A program made the translations under genes and the position numbers. 64,000 nucleotides of DNA from Bretschneidera sinensis (lineage: Eukaryota; Streptophyta; Magnoliopsida; Brassicales; Akaniaceae): positions 102,231,400 to 102,295,399 of the forward strand of contig CM043700.1 in NCBI GenBank assembly GCA_023935145.1, read 5' to 3'. Shown piece after piece: positions 1 to 10,079 of the stretch. The notes under the pieces were generated by a model. The model did not search any database, was not told the origin of the DNA, and saw only the letters and a program-made list of their open reading frames with translations. How positions within the stretch are numbered: the stretch's first letter is position 1; each line of letters begins with the position of its first letter.

Positions 1-73
1 CTTTGTCTAAGCGATTAAACTCGAATCCATTGTGCAGAGAACTCAGGATTCAAACTCATCTTGAGTCATCATA

Positions 74-1915
74 TCAACTGAGTCCAATCCTAAGTATTAC
101 AAGGCAATGATTGAACTTACTTAGAGGTAGAACCTTGGTGCCTAACTCTGCAGGATTTTCCTCCGTGGCTATCTTGTCCACATGAATGCATCCTTCCGTA
201 ACATTTTCCCGAATGAAATGATACCGAACATTCATGTACTTTGTCCTCTCAAGGAACACCAGATTCTTACACAAGTGCAACGCACTTTGACTATCCAAAT
301 ACACCACCACCTACTCTTTCAGGACCTTCAACTCTTCCAACAACCCTTTGCACCATATAGCCTCCTTAATGGCTTTCGTTGCCGCTATGTACTTAGCCTC
401 GGTTGTTGAGAGTGCTACCACCGGCTGTAATTGAGCCTTCCAACTTATACAACATCCGTTTAAGTTAGAGAAGTAGGAGGTAATCGATCTTCTTTTATCC
501 CAGTCTGCTCCATAGTCCGAATCCGCATAACCCTCAAGACAGATGGACTTACCCTTCTTCTCATAAATCAACCCCACATTTGGGCTTCCCTTTAAGTACC
601 TCAGCAATCACTTCATCCCAAGCCAATGCTCCTTTTTGGGATTACTCATAAACCTACTGAGAACACTTATTGCATGTGCAATACCAGGTCTAGTGCTTAC
701 TATGGTGAACATAACTGAACCAACCGCACTAGAGTAAGGGACCTTTTCTATTTCCTTCTTCTCCGCCTCCGATCTCAGACATTGATCGCTGGAGAACTTG
801 AAATGACCCGCAAGGGGAACTTTCACTGGTTTGCTATCTTCCATGAAGAACTTAGATATCATCTTCTCTATGTAGGAAGTCTGAGAAATCTTTAATCTGT
901 TTCTCTCCCTTTCCAGGATTATGCTCATCCCAAGGATCTTCTGTGCATGGCCAAGATCCTTCATCTCAAACTCCTCACTGAGTTGAGACTTCAATTCTTC
1001 TATCCTCTCCATTCTGCTCCCAACCAGCAGCATATCATCAACATAGATGAGGATGATCACCACTTCCTCCACCTTGTGCCCCTTATAGTACAAGCACGAA
1101 TCATAGTAGCTCCTCATGAAACCCAAGCTAGTTACAAAGGAATCAAACCTCTTATTCCATTGTTGAGGTGTTTGTTTCAGGCCATAGAGAGATCTCTTCA
1201 ATTGGCACACTAACTCTCCCTACCTTCCTTCCTCATAGCCTTCGGGTTGCCTCATGTAGATAGTCTCATCAAGCTCTCCATGCAAGAACGTTGTCTTCAC
1301 ATCCATTTGCTCAATCTCCCAATCAAATTGGATCACCATAGCCAATACTATCTGTATTATCTTGTACTTCACAACTGGTGAGAATATTTCGGTGAAATTT
1401 ATACCTTCCCTTTGTGTGAACCCATTCACCACCAGCCTAGCTTTATACTGGACTTCATCCCCTGGAGGATTCCCTTATTTGATCTTGTAGATCCACCTAC
1501 AATCCACAACTCTATATTTTTCTGGTTTGGGCACCAATTCTCAAGAGTTTTTCTTCCTCAAAGAATCCATTTCTTCCTCCATAGCTAGCTGCCACTTTGA
1601 CGACTCCTTACATTCCATGGCTTCCATGTAAGTTTCTGGTTCAACCATCCCTCCTTCTATCCAAAGAGCTGCTACATTAGCATCCGTAAACCCATATCTC
1701 AAAGGTGGTCCGACCATCCTCCTTCCCCGGTCCCTTGTGAGCTGGTAGTCATTCTGACTTGCTGCATCAACCCCTTCTAGTTCAGCCTCCTCTTGAGTGC
1801 CCTAAGCTTGGCCTTCATTAATGGGCTCTACCTGGTCCGAACCCTTTTGCCTTCCTTGCTCTACTTGAACTGAATTCTCCTTGATGCGATGCTCCACAAA
1901 TTCCGGACTAGTTTG
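74..1915 (-). pseudogene. Copia-A pol: reverse transcriptase and RNase H, nonsense-mutated
   Basis: One reading frame runs through 2485-74 on the minus strand, interrupted by stops at about 1473 and at 1220-1222, 608-610 and 311-313. RT motifs include KTTFLHGELDETIYMRQPEG (near 1260-1310), SLYGLKQTPQQW and the catalytic YVDDMLLVG (near 1040), so the active-site aspartates are present. RNase H follows (SYFSNLNGCCISWKAQ, ALSTTEAKYIA, then VVYLDSQSALHL). The stop at 608 sits in a KW-like position between RT and RNase H and the one at 311 between two conserved RNase H blocks. No frameshift is needed in this stretch, so decay here is mainly by point mutation. Confidence 0.9.
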
Positions 1916-2916
1916 CTAACTAGCCCTTGCAGGGTTAGTTTTCTCCAAATAGGGAAATAATAATTCATTAAAAATAACATCCCTACTTATTATGAGTTTC
2001 ATTTCTTTTGGTTCTAAGGACCACAACCTATACCCCTTAACCCCATCACCATACCCTAGAAACACACATTTTCTAGATCTCGGGTTAAGTTTATCATCCT
2101 TTTGATGTGCAAATGCAGCACACCCAAAAGTCCTAAGGTTGCTCAACTCAGGGGGTTTTGCACTCCACATCTCCATGGGAGTCTTGAGCTCTAAAGCTCT
2201 AGAGGGTGATCCATTTACCAAGTATGTAGCAGTAGACACGGCTTCCCCCCAAAAATATTTTGGTAATCCGGATCCTATTAACATGCACCTAACCTTTTCC
2301 ATAAGGGTCCTATTCATCCTCTCAGCAACTCCATTTTGCTGAGGTGTTTTTACAACCGTTCTATGTCTTAGAATGCCATTTAATTCACATAATTTATCAA
2401 AATCCTTATTGCAAAATTCTAAGCCATCATCGGTTTGTAAAGCCTTAATTACCCTACCTGTTTGAGTCTCCTGCAACTTTTCCACACCACAAATTTATTC
2501 AAAGCATCTGATTTATTTTTAAGCAAATAAACCCAAACCTTTCTTGAATAATCATCAATTAAAGACAGAAAGTAAAAGTTACCTCACTGTATTGGTGTTC
2601 TTGCTGGTCCCTAAAGGTCCGAATGAATGTAATCAAGAATGCCCTTAGACTTGTGCACTCTTGTGTTGAAGCTGACCCGGTGTTGCTTCCCAAGAACGCA
2701 ACACTGGCAGAAATCCAATTTCTCTACTTTGTCACCACCAAGTAGACCATCCTTGCTGAGAACTTGCAGGCCCTTTTCGCTCATATGTCCCAAGTGAGTG
2801 TGCCAAAGGGCTGCCTTATCCATCTCAACCATCAAGCTTGCTACTTGATCCTTGATTTCTGTCTCTCCGATCATCTCATAGAGTCCATATTTTATTGCTG
2901 CTTTGATCACTATCAA
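1916..2916 (-). pseudogene. Copia-A pol: GAG-pre-integrase and integrase core
   Basis: The segment 2916-2611 encodes a GAG-pre-integrase domain (ALWHTHLGHMSEKGLQVL, then a CxxC pair in FCQCCVLGKQHRVSF). The segment 2485-1916 encodes the integrase catalytic core: TDDGLEFCNKDF, then TPQQNGVAERMNRTLMEK with the glutamate of the DD35E triad, followed by the copia-typical RTFGCAAFAH and SRKCVFLGY blocks. The two segments are in different frames, so a frameshift lies between 2485 and 2611. The first catalytic aspartate region (near 2610-2500) is only partly readable. Confidence 0.9.
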
Positions 2917-2959
2917 AGATCATGTGGTCACCTTGATCTTTCCTCCCTTTGCTTTGTAT

Positions 2960-4073
2960 GTATGCCCCATGGAATCCAGCTACCCTAATGAGATCAAATT
3001 CTTCTTCAAATCCGAAAGATGCCTAACGTTCCGCAGCAGCCTTGTGACTCCATCAAACATCCTCAACTAGATGTCTCCTATCCCCCTCGCTTGGAAAGAA
3101 GTATCATTCCCCAAGAAAACCTTTCCATCATTAGTTTACTAAAAATTCTTAAACCAATCCTTGTGAGGGTATATGTGATAAGTGCACCCGAAATCCAGGA
3201 TCCATTTCTCACTACCTTGCCTCCTGCTCACATTTGAGCACACAACAAGAACATCATCTTGTTGTTCTCCTTTGGCAACCGAAACTTCTCTATTGTTAGT
3301 ATGGCTTCTTCCTCTCTCATCCCACATCTTTTTCTTGCAATCTTTCCTGAAATGGCCCTCCTTATTGCAGTAGAAGCATCTTTTTCCTCCAAATCTCGGT
3401 TTGGAATGAGATCTCACCTCTTGATTTCTCCCGGCAGTTGCCATGAATGCTACTACCATTCCGAGTTGCTGGCCTTCCTCTAACGAATAGCCCTTCACCA
3501 CTTGATGCTTCCCTCATCTTGGCTTTGAAATCATGAGCCCTTATAGCATTAATCACGATTTCCTTGGTTAGTGTATCTCTTCCTTATTCAATAGCATTAA
3601 TCAAATTATCAAAACAATCAGAAAGAGAATTTAACAAAATAATAGACAATTGTTCATCCGGGAATGTAATGCTACAACTATTCAAATCTTGAACTAGCTT
3701 ATTAAACACATCAAAATTATCTTACAACTCTTTACTAGGATTCATTTTAAAAGCAAAGATTCTTTTAAGAAGATAAATCTTATTCGGGAAAGTCTTGGTA
3801 AGAAAAACTCATCTAGTCTTCCATATGACAGCTGGATCTTTCGAGTCTCTGCACTCCCTTGTGACACTATCCGACATGTGCAAGAAAATGGTGCTGTATG
3901 CCATCTTCTTCATCTTAATCCACTGGACTTCCGTGATACTTGTTGGAAAAGCATCATCTTCTCCAATCGCCAAGTCCACTTTCTATTGCATAAAAAGAAC
4001 CTTGATCTTCCGCTTCCAAAGGACAAAGTCTCCCTTTTCCATCAAACTTCTCAACAATGAAATTTGAAGCCAT
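2960..4073 (-). pseudogene. Copia-A gag and protease, frameshifted
   Basis: Gag starts at the ATG on the minus strand at 4073-4071 (MASNFIVEKFDGKG), about 270 bp inside the 5' LTR; a one-base insertion shifts frame about 13 codons later. A CCHC zinc knuckle (CFYCNKEGHFRKDC) lies near 3390-3350 and the protease motif WILDFGCTYHIYPHKDWF near 3200-3140, where the usual D-S-G active-site triplet reads D-F-G. Another frameshift lies near 3490, between the basic region upstream of the knuckle and the knuckle itself. The product is a nucleocapsid plus aspartic-protease precursor in intact relatives. Confidence 0.85.
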
Positions 4074-4345
4074 CTTGCGGAGAAAATCCCAGATTTATAC
4101 AGCATCCACAATTTCTTTCCAACTTTTTCTAAACTTCAAGAACACGATCAAAGATTGATCTCAATACCGTTCTTGAATCACCCTCAAGAACACGATCTGA
4201 TCTTGATCTTTACTCCGTTCTTGAATCACCCAAAAGTTGATCTTTGATTCTTGGAGTCTTGACTTCGATACCTTCTGTTCTAGCTCTGATACTTGCTCTC
4301 CAAAGCTCCTTCGGCTCTGATACCACTTTTGAGAAATCTCCTCTA

Positions 4346-4357
4346 GCTCTGATACCA
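4346..4357 (-). promoter_or_regulatory. Copia-A primer-binding site (tRNA-Met type)
   Basis: Read on the minus strand this is TGGTATCAGAGC, complementary to the 3' end of initiator tRNA-Met as in most plant copia elements. One base separates it from the LTR end at 4359. A second perfect copy lies at 4314-4325 and a degenerate one at 4283-4294. Confidence 0.9.
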
Positions 4358-4358
4358 C

Positions 4359-5253
4359 TGTTGGGAAATCACCTTCTTGATCCTCAGGTGGTGATCTTCC
4401 AAACACTCAAGTCTAGAGTGACTTGTAATGAATCGAAAACAGAAACAGAAATCAAAGAAAAGAAAGAACACATCAATTGTTATCGAGGTTCGACAATAGT
4501 CTACGTCCCCGTGAGTTCCTCTGAACTCTCTGCACTAAATCAATGAGTTCTTACAGATTACAGCAACCCCCTTCAAGAAACCTCTAGTTCTTGAAGAACT
4601 AAATAAGAGAAGAAAGAAAGTGATAAGAACTATTACAAAGCCCTCTACCCACAATCTATACTACTCTCTCTAACCAATCTCTCTTTTGAGATCTATTCTA
4701 ATGCCTCTCCTATGTATTGTGTCTTTGCACTCTCACACTTGCACTTGAATTCTATTGTATGATGATCACTTGTATGTCTTGTCTCACAATTGTTTTGAGA
4801 TTGAAGCTAGGTGACCCTTTATATAGTGCACCAACTTCTTGACCAATCTTGAAGGTCAATATCCACCCTTAGATCTTGAGGACCATTCAATCATAGTCTT
4901 TCATCAATCCTTAGTGATCCTATACATTTTGAACATACCTCACGCACCACTCAAAAGGCTGAAACATGTGTGCACCAGTGTGCCTAGCGTCACGGCCCAG
5001 AACAGGGCAGCAGGGCACACTTCTTCAAGTTTTTGGGCGCCGCGGCTTGGGGGAGGCTGAGCCGCGGTGCACACCTCCTCCAGGACTCCTCCATGCTGGG
5101 AGCTGCAGCCTGGAAAGGTTAGGCCATGGCTTGACCTGATGTTGATCCTTTTTTCCATGCTATGTGCTGAGGCACACACCTAGTGTGTTGAGGCGCCAAG
5201 GCCAAATGCTGAACCCTTTCAAACCATATTTAAATCTTAGACGAATACCAACA
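4359..5253 (-). repeat. Copia-A 5' LTR (895 bp)
   Basis: The boundaries are the inverted termini TGTTGG...CCAACA on the plus strand; the inner edge abuts the primer-binding site. A TATA box (TATATAAA on the minus strand) is at 4818-4825, which places U3 to the right and U5 to the left. The inner 150 bp match the partial LTR at 63831-64000 closely. The flanking target-site copy on the other side of the element lies outside the window. Confidence 0.9.
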
Positions 5254-6681
5254 GTACCTGCTTTGAATCGTACCCATACTCGTGTAACTTGATGGGTACA
5301 AGTAATAACGGGTAGTGAAAAGTCTAGCAGAAACGGGTTTGGGTAGTGAAAATAAAAACTAACGGGTAGGGCATAAGTAGTGATTTATTAAATGCGTATA
5401 GGCATGGGTAGGACAAAATTTATGAGGACCCTACCTGTTGTTATCCCTAGTCCGACTTGCCTCACCCTTTTAAAGTGTTTAAAAAAATATATCATCCAAT
5501 TAAAAAGCTGATATGTGGCAACCTTTAGGGGTCAATAGGTAAATTCACACCTAAGGCACACTGGCCAAAATGAAGAAGACTCCTAGCTACCAAGGAGATT
5601 AAGTCTTTTATTTCTAACTAACAGTATAGAGCTAACTTCACTTGATACTCTTGTTGGGTGACTCCATCACTTTCCCATTAGGGTAAGATTCTTCCGTAGG
5701 TAAAAAGGTCTTTCACACTATTCTAGGTATCTTGTTAATTCTCCTTCTCTATCATTTCTCTCTCTTTCCCACAAAGATATTGACTTCAGCATCAAAGGGC
5801 TCTTTGGAGAATAAAACTCTTGATGACTTTTCCTTTCATATGTTATTGTGCTCAACTAATGTGTGCATAGTACTCAATTGATGTGAGCTCATCCATCTAG
5901 ATTTCAGCATCAATAGATTGTCATCTGAGTTAGGTCTATTAGGTTTGTTCTAAGGTTGAAAGTGGTTTGTTATTTTTGCTTATTAACAATAAAAAGGCAT
6001 ATACGTAATAGAGGACGACTGTTTTCAACAATATCTTTTGGGTGTGACTATAAATACTTTTAGTGATGTGAAAACCCAATCTATAAATGTATCTATATTA
6101 TATATAAAATTACTAACAAAATGTAAAATATACATTGTATAAAAGTACCCTTACATTATTAGATTAATTCTTTTTTCATAGAATTAGAATTTATTTTTAG
6201 TCTTAATCCTTACCTATTATTTATTAGACTAATTTTTTTCCCTTTTCATAAATTAAGATTTAATTTTAATCTAGGACAAGTATTTGTTGTACAAACAATT
6301 CATTATACTAAATGACCAAGTGTTTTACAAATAAATCATTACTATATAATTAAATGCATTATATTTATCATAAAAAGAAAGATCAGTAAAGATTATAAAG
6401 AGAAGTAAGAAGTTAATTAATTATATACAATTCTTATTTGAGTGCAACTATAGTTTTGTTTACATGGTATGCAACTATAATTATTATAGGGTCCGACTTC
6501 CATTTTTTACCTCTTTCTCAAAGGACAACTATTTTACTTTTAACGATAATAGGACACATCATCTTTCAAAAAACTAAGGATTGAGATTTAGCAACATCTT
6601 CTTATGGCTAAAGAAATTGATTAAATTAATATATTTTATTCTGCTCTTATGTGAGATTGACATTATTTCACTCATACTTTG
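5254..6681. other. AT-rich intergenic spacer
   Basis: No gene recognised. The first 170 bp contain several irregular copies of a gggtag/acgggt word (5275-5420), probably a decayed repeat. The rest is AT-rich without open frames of note. The 4 bases before the gypsy LTR (6678-6681, tttg) also follow the right end of LTR3 at 43819-43822. Confidence 0.6.
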
Positions 6682-8536
6682 TGTAGACACTCATTTTCTA
6701 TCCAAAATATTTTAATAAACCACGCGCGAATCTTTGATCCTAGAATGATCAGACTTGGTAAATGTGGAGGTTTGAATTTAATTTAGGAGTATAACCAATT
6801 GTAAGCCTTTTTTGTTCAATCAATTAAATTCACATTGATTTCAAATCAATTAAGCCTTATTTGATTCAATCAAATTCAAGATCAAGTCTTCAATTAAATT
6901 TTGGTCCAATCCAAAACCCAATAAAGCTCTATTGGTTTTGCTAAGCCCAAACAATTTTGGCCCAAATTTCAAGCCCAAAAAGACTTCTAATTTTTAAGGG
7001 TGGATTTTTAATTTCACCCTCCACTTGGCACCTTTTGATTAGTTCGGTTTTTTCAAGGTAAACTCTCCTTTTTACAACAAGAAAAGTTGTCTCTCCCCTC
7101 TCTATGTGGCCGACCATATAGTGTAAGGAGGAGGAAATTTTCCTCTTCCTTTTTGCTTATTGAACCCACCTTTCTCTCCTAGGTTCCCCCACCTTCCTAT
7201 GTATCAAATACCACATATTCTACACAAGAAATAACTCGTTTTTCACCTAAAAAAACAACTATCCACCTTAAAAACCAACATTTTTTCTCTCTTTGGACAG
7301 CCATGTGTGCCAAAAAGAAAGATTTTTTCTTCTTCTTCTTTATCTTGGTTGATTGGCCATTACCTCCTTGATCTCCCCCACTTTCTATATGCCAAATACC
7401 ATCTTTTTCTACCTAAAGAAATATATTTTCTACTTAAAAAACTGTACTTAAATCAAAACAAAAAAAAAAACTGCAATATTTTTTATGTGAATGTGCAAAT
7501 TGGAAGCCTTTTTTCCTCTTTCTTTTCCTTTGTTAATTGGACACTTTTTTTCTTAATCATTCATACTTTCTTATGTGTCAAAACCCCAAAAAATTTCACT
7601 CATTTCCCTCCTTCCATGGCCAGCCACACCAAGGAGAAAATCTCCTTACTTTTTCCTTTATTTAAAATACCGCAACTAGTACTTTCTTTCTCACCTTTTT
7701 ACTTTATTGAAAACATCTTTTTTCTTCACTTTCTCACCTAAAAAAACCCTTTCTCTTCTCCATGGCCAGCCATCTAAAAATTTTCTTTCCTTTCTTTTTT
7801 TACTTGCCACATCTCACCTTTCTTAGCCCCACATTTTTACCTCAAAAGTTATAAACTTTTCCCCTTCTCTTCCCTATGGCAGGCCATGCCTCTCCTTTCC
7901 CCTTAGTTTTGCTTTTTTTTTAAATCCCTTGGATAGCCCTTATTCCTCCTATAAATACCCCTTTTTGTTAATACAACATACCAACACAAGCTAAAGCAAA
8001 GTGATGCAAAACAGAGAGACAAGAAATAAACAAGTGAGAAAAGAGAGAAAAAAAAAAAGAAGAAGAGAATAATAGAAAGATTAAGGAGAGAAACACAACA
8101 AAAGAGAAGAGAATACTATAGAAATGTGAGAAAACAACAAAGAGTGAAACTAAAAAGGAAGAACTAGTGAGAGTTCTTGGCCATTTTTGGTCACCTTTTT
8201 GTTTTGGCTTTCTAATCTTCAATGAAATTCTTCCAACCTCACAAAGTCCACAAGAGCACATGGATATCCGAGGATAATCCCTGCACGTGAGAATTTTCTT
8301 TAGCTAAAAAAGTTAGTTAAATCACTTTTGTTTGTTAAATAAATTGTTACTAGGATTTATTGGTTTAAACCACCTTGAAAATTTACTAGATTAATTTAGC
8401 TTGCTTAATAAAATTAATCTTAAGGTATTCACTAGTTTCTTAGCATTTATTTTCACTAGTTATATGAATTTCTTTAATTAGATATTATTCATAATATAAT
8501 CTCCCTTTGATAAAAATAATTTTGAGTCAATGGTAG
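6682..8536 (+). repeat. Gypsy LTR1a: truncated LTR copy (first 1.85 kb)
   Basis: It starts with the LTR terminus TGTAGACAC and aligns by eye with the first 1.83-1.85 kb of the complete LTRs at 10080 and 40893. It stops at the sequence caatggtag, exactly where the next LTR start follows. It contains its own TATA box at 7950-7957 and the purine-rich leader after it. Confidence 0.85.
7950..7957 (+). promoter_or_regulatory. TATA box of LTR1a
   Basis: TATAAATA in the context cctcctataaataccc, followed by a C/A-rich stretch and a purine-rich leader. The same block occurs in every copy of this LTR family, so this is the likely core promoter. Confidence 0.7.
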
Positions 8537-10079
8537 TGTAGACACCCATTTTCGTTCCAAAATTTTTGAACGGACCACGCGTGGGTTCTTATGACAAATC
8601 TTTGATTGTAGTGCACTCGGACTTGGTAAATGAAGAATTTTGGATTTAATTGGGGAGTAGGACCAATTGCAAATCCCTTTTTTCAATCGATTTAATCCAC
8701 TTTGGGTTTAATTAATTGGGTCTTATTTGATTCAATCAATCCAAGATCAAAGTCTTCATTTAAATTTTGGTCCAGTCTAAAAACACTAAAGCCCATTGAT
8801 CTTTCCTAAGATAAAATACTTTTGGCCCAAATTTCAAGTCTAAGAATAATTCTAATTTTTAAGGGTGAACTTTCAATTTCACCCTCCACTTGTCACATTT
8901 TGATTGACTCGCTTTTCTCAAGTAAACTCTCTTCTTACAAACCAAAAAAGTTGTCTCTCTCCCTTCCCTATGTGGCTAGCCATGAAGATGACTTTTCCCT
9001 CTTCCTTTTTTCCTTTTTGAACTCATCTCCCCCTTCTACATTCCCTCACCTTCCTTTGTACCAAATGCCACCTTTTTTCCACGCAAAATAAGACAATTTT
9101 CACCTAGAAAATAGCAACTATGCACTCAAGAAACAACATATTTGTTTCATTCTTTGGACAATCATGTGTACCTAAAAGAGGGAGTTTATATTCTTCTCCT
9201 TTTGCTTAGTTAATTGGAAATTATCTTATTAAGCTTCCACCCTTTCCTACATGCCTAATACCACATTTTATACCCGAAAAACTATGGCAAAAAAACAATA
9301 GTTTTTTTTAGAGTCTAAAGCCTTTTTTCCCCTCTCTTTTGCTTTGTAATTGCACAATTTTTTCCTTAAGATTTTCTACTTTATTATATTTCAAAAACCA
9401 AATAAAAATTGTGTATTCCCCCCCCCCCCACCCCCCGTCCAAAAAAAATGGTCGACCACACCAAGGAGAGTTTCTCCTCACTATACTCTTCCTATAAATA
9501 CCCCCTTTGTTAATACAACACACCAACATAAGCTAAAGCAAAGTAATGTAAAAATAGAGATAAAAGAAATAAAAAAGTGATGAAAGAGAGATAAAAAAAA
9601 AGAAAAAGAGAAGAATAGGAAGATTAAGGAGAGAAACACAACAAAAAGGAAGAGAATACAATGGAAAAGTGAGAAAAGAGCAAAGAGTGAAACCAAAAAA
9701 GAAGAACTAGTGAGAGTTCTTGGACATTTTTGGTCACCTTTTTGTTTTGGTTTTCTAATCTTCAATCAAATTCTTCCAACCTCACTAAGTCCACAAGAGC
9801 ACATGGATATCCGAGGATAATCCTTGCATGTGGGAATTTTCTTTAGCTAAAAAAGTTAGTTAAATCACTTTTGTTTGTTAAATAAATTGTTACTATGGTT
9901 TATTGGTTTAAACCACCTTGAAAATGTACTAGATTAATTTAGCCCACTTAATAAAATTCATCTTAAGGTATTTACTAGTTTCTTAGCATTTATTTTCACT
10001 AGTTATATGTTTTTCTCTAATTAGATATTATTCATAATATAGTCTCCCTTTGATAAAATTAATTTTGAGTCAATGGTAG
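8537..10079 (+). repeat. Gypsy LTR1b: second truncated LTR copy, internally deleted
   Basis: It begins with the intact LTR terminus and ends at the same caatggtag point as LTR1a. It is 1543 bp rather than 1855 bp because about 300 bp upstream of the TATA box are missing (the block after the caaggagagtttctcctcac sequence near 9465-9485). A C-homopolymer tract lies at 9420-9438. Confidence 0.85.
9493..9500 (+). promoter_or_regulatory. TATA box of LTR1b
   Basis: TATAAATA, the same core-promoter block as in the other LTR copies, here brought close to the upstream pyrimidine-rich region by the LTR1b deletion. Confidence 0.7.

Larger units (their letters stand above)
1..5253 (-). mobile_element. 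Ty1/copia LTR retrotransposon Copia-A, partial and decayed
   Basis: Reading the minus strand from 5253 to 1, I see an LTR, a tRNA-Met-type primer-binding site, gag with a CCHC knuckle, an aspartic protease, GAG-pre-integrase, integrase, reverse transcriptase and RNase H. Integrase precedes RT, which is the Ty1/copia order. The 3' LTR would lie left of the window. Coding is broken by in-frame stops and a few frameshifts, so this copy is not autonomous. An LTR of the same family starts at 63831 at the other end of the window. Assignment to copia is secure; the lineage within copia is not resolved. Confidence 0.93.

Noticed and set aside
4244..4546. 100-codon plus-strand frame
   Set aside because: It spans the Copia-A primer-site repeats and LTR end; no protein similarity recognised.
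7307..7741. 144-codon Phe/Leu/Ser-rich frame
   Set aside because: Translation of the pyrimidine-rich U3 of gypsy LTR1a; the same block gives similar frames in every LTR copy (for example 41514-41864).
8537..10079. LTR1b as a separate solo LTR insertion
   Set aside because: It lacks the last 1.1 kb of the LTR and has no target duplication; it abuts LTR copies on both sides.
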